A stretch of 64,000 nt of DNA from Nitrosomonas sp. (GTDB lineage: Bacteria; Pseudomonadota; Gammaproteobacteria; Burkholderiales; Nitrosomonadaceae), in the NCBI GenBank assembly GCA_016703745.1, contig JADJBK010000006.1, forward strand, positions 1-64,000, in the 5' to 3' direction. The position numbers were made by a program, and so were the translations under genes. Within the stretch, counting starts at the first letter, position 1. Each line of letters starts with the position of its first letter. This document shows, in pieces, positions 63,042 through 64,000 of this stretch. Under the pieces are notes generated by a model. It did not search any database. It was given only the letters and a program-made list of their open reading frames with translations, and was not told the DNA's origin.

Positions 63042-64000
63042 ATGTTAGCGGTCTGGGCTTGCAGTCTGGCTACTTTTGCCGCTACGTCCGCTTCCAATCC
63101 TAAACCCGATAAAGCTGCCAACAAATTAATCATCACGATTGATGCGCCCCATGTGATCCGGAAACTGATCGAGCAATATATCGAATTTCCTGCCAAACCT
63201 TTTGTGAGCGAAGCCAGGCGCGCAAGTTTCCAGCGGCGAATTACTCGGGAAATCGCTGAGCTTTTGCGTACAGAGGGCTACTTCACGCCAGAAATTCATT
63301 TTGAACCAGCAGCTGCAAGTCTCCACTACCACCTCAAAATCATACTCGGGCCGCGTACTCGTGTTGCTGCTTTTTTACTGGAATTCAAGGGAGCGATTGC
63401 TGATGAAACATCCGGGAACCAGGTGCGTAGAGATCAATTGCTGGCCACATGGCCGCTGACTACAGGCAGAATATTTAAGAATTCCCGCTGGGAAGATGCC
63501 AAATCAGCTTTGCTTGCCAGCGTCATGGCGCAGGATTATGCCGCTGCCCGCATCGAATCGAGCGAGGCAAGAATTAATCCAGACGAAGCGCGGGCAGAAC
63601 TGAAAATCGTGATTGATTCCGGCCCAGCATTCCATTTTGGAGAATTGCAGGTTAAGGGATTGGCGCGCTATCCACTCACCTTACTGCAACAGCGTGCTGG
63701 TTTCCGGCAAGGAGACCCCTATAACCGCGATCAGTTGCTTGCTTTCCAGGCCATGCTGCAAAACAATTCATTGTTTAACAGTGTGGATGTCAGTATCGAT
63801 ACCGATCCTGCACTCGCACCAGCCGTACCGGTTTCGGTTGTGTTGACCGAAGCAAAAAGTAAGCGTATCGGTATCGGTCTTGGTTACAGTTCAAACAACG
63901 GTGCGCGTAGTGAAATCAATTATCGTGACTTCAATTTTCTGCAACGCGCCTGGCAATTTACCAGTCTACTGAGATTGGAGCAAAAACAGCAAACCTTCTC
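63042..64000 (+). CDS. tamA: Translocation and assembly module protein TamA, 3' end beyond window
   Basis: The frame is open from ATG 63042 to the last base (319 codons). It has a weak signal peptide (AVWACSLATFAATSA), then three POTRA domains (IDAPHVIRKLIEQYI, LHYHLKIILGPRTRV, VIDSGPAFHFGELQVKGL and GFRQGDPYNRDQLLAFQAML), followed by the start of the outer-membrane barrel (IGIGLGYSSNNGARSEINYR). This is the BamA-superfamily TamA, which with TamB helps insert outer-membrane proteins. A GTG at 63033 is an alternative start. tamB would be expected downstream. Confidence 0.88.
   Translation, partial: MLAVWACSLATFAATSASNPKPDKAANKLIITIDAPHVIRKLIEQYIEFPAKPFVSEARRASFQRRITREIAELLRTEGYFTPEIHFEPAAASLHYHLKIILGPRTRVAAFLLEFKGAIADETSGNQVRRDQLLATWPLTTGRIFKNSRWEDAKSALLASVMAQDYAAARIESSEARINPDEARAELKIVIDSGPAFHFGELQVKGLARYPLTLLQQRAGFRQGDPYNRDQLLAFQAMLQNNSLFNSVDVSIDTDPALAPAVPVSVVLTEAKSKRIGIGLGYSSNNGARSEINYRDFNFLQRAWQFTSLLRLEQKQQTF

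Noticed and set aside
1..64000. CRISPR array, rRNA operon, prophage or secondary-metabolite cluster
   Set aside because: No regularly spaced repeats, rRNA-like sequence, phage structural genes or biosynthetic megasynthases were seen.

Overview
The window looks like a chromosomal segment of a betaproteobacterium, most likely a Nitrosomonadaceae (Nitrosomonas-like) ammonia oxidiser. This rests on protein-level resemblance and on gene sets common in Betaproteobacteria: mreBCD-mrdA-rodA-rlpA, ubiC-ubiA-ubiD, rnfH-ratA facing smpB, and a cys cluster with a siroheme sulfite reductase but no cysJ. No ammonia-oxidation gene lies in the window, so the family assignment is inference. GC content and codon use look moderate and even, apart from the AT-rich accessory stretch at 2.3-3.3 kb.

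Bases 1-7.8 kb are a mobile-element graveyard. A decayed IS21-family element (istA/istB, minus strand) is followed by a facing second copy of its terminal 260 bases. Between the two ends sit a pair of tiny membrane-protein genes, a 146-bp MITE-like element with an 8-bp target duplication, two copies of a short palindromic intergenic repeat and a frameshifted DUF1640 gene. Then come an ISL3-family transposase fragment, a frameshifted Tn3-type resolvase with a res-like palindrome, and an apparently intact MazE-like/MazF toxin-antitoxin pair. Last are remnants of an F-type conjugation region: a lipoprotein resembling TraT, a TraN C-terminus joined to a truncated small gene by a deletion, and a secreted hypothetical protein. 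Together these suggest an integrated and eroded plasmid or ICE.

From 7.8 to 23 kb lie tusA, a carboxylesterase, a Tat-exported transglutaminase-like protein and a sulfate-assimilation cluster. cysB diverges from sulfite reductase-cysH-cysD-cysN, and then come a 1182-residue iron-sulfur flavoprotein and the three-gene proton-translocating transhydrogenase pntAA-pntAB-pntB. The cluster holds what is needed from sulfate to sulfide except the transporter, and it has no flavoprotein subunit CysJ. The sulfite reductase carries two full sets of iron-sulfur/siroheme cysteine motifs. The giant flavoprotein looks like a fused GltD-like plus PyrK-like (NfnB+NfnA-like) enzyme. This is the best candidate for a poorly described system here: an NAD(P)H-fed electron module for sulfite reduction.

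From 23 kb to the end the content is mostly housekeeping: gph-ubiG-deaminase, an OmpA lipoprotein-type protein, a GldA/F/G-like ABC operon, mutM, ppk, an Fe-trafficking protein, the rod-shape operon (mreB-mreC-mreD-mrdA-rodA-rlpA), ratA-rnfH facing smpB, heme A synthase, a pilH-pilI-like pair, argB, glgA, uspA, a HerA-like ATPase, ubiC-ubiA-ubiD, trkH-trkA, a tRNA operon (Pro-Arg-His) with a clear sigma-70 promoter, apt, serS, a uracil-DNA glycosylase, an unusual arginine-tipped elongation factor P, and the start of tamA, which runs off the window. No rRNA gene and no CRISPR array were seen.
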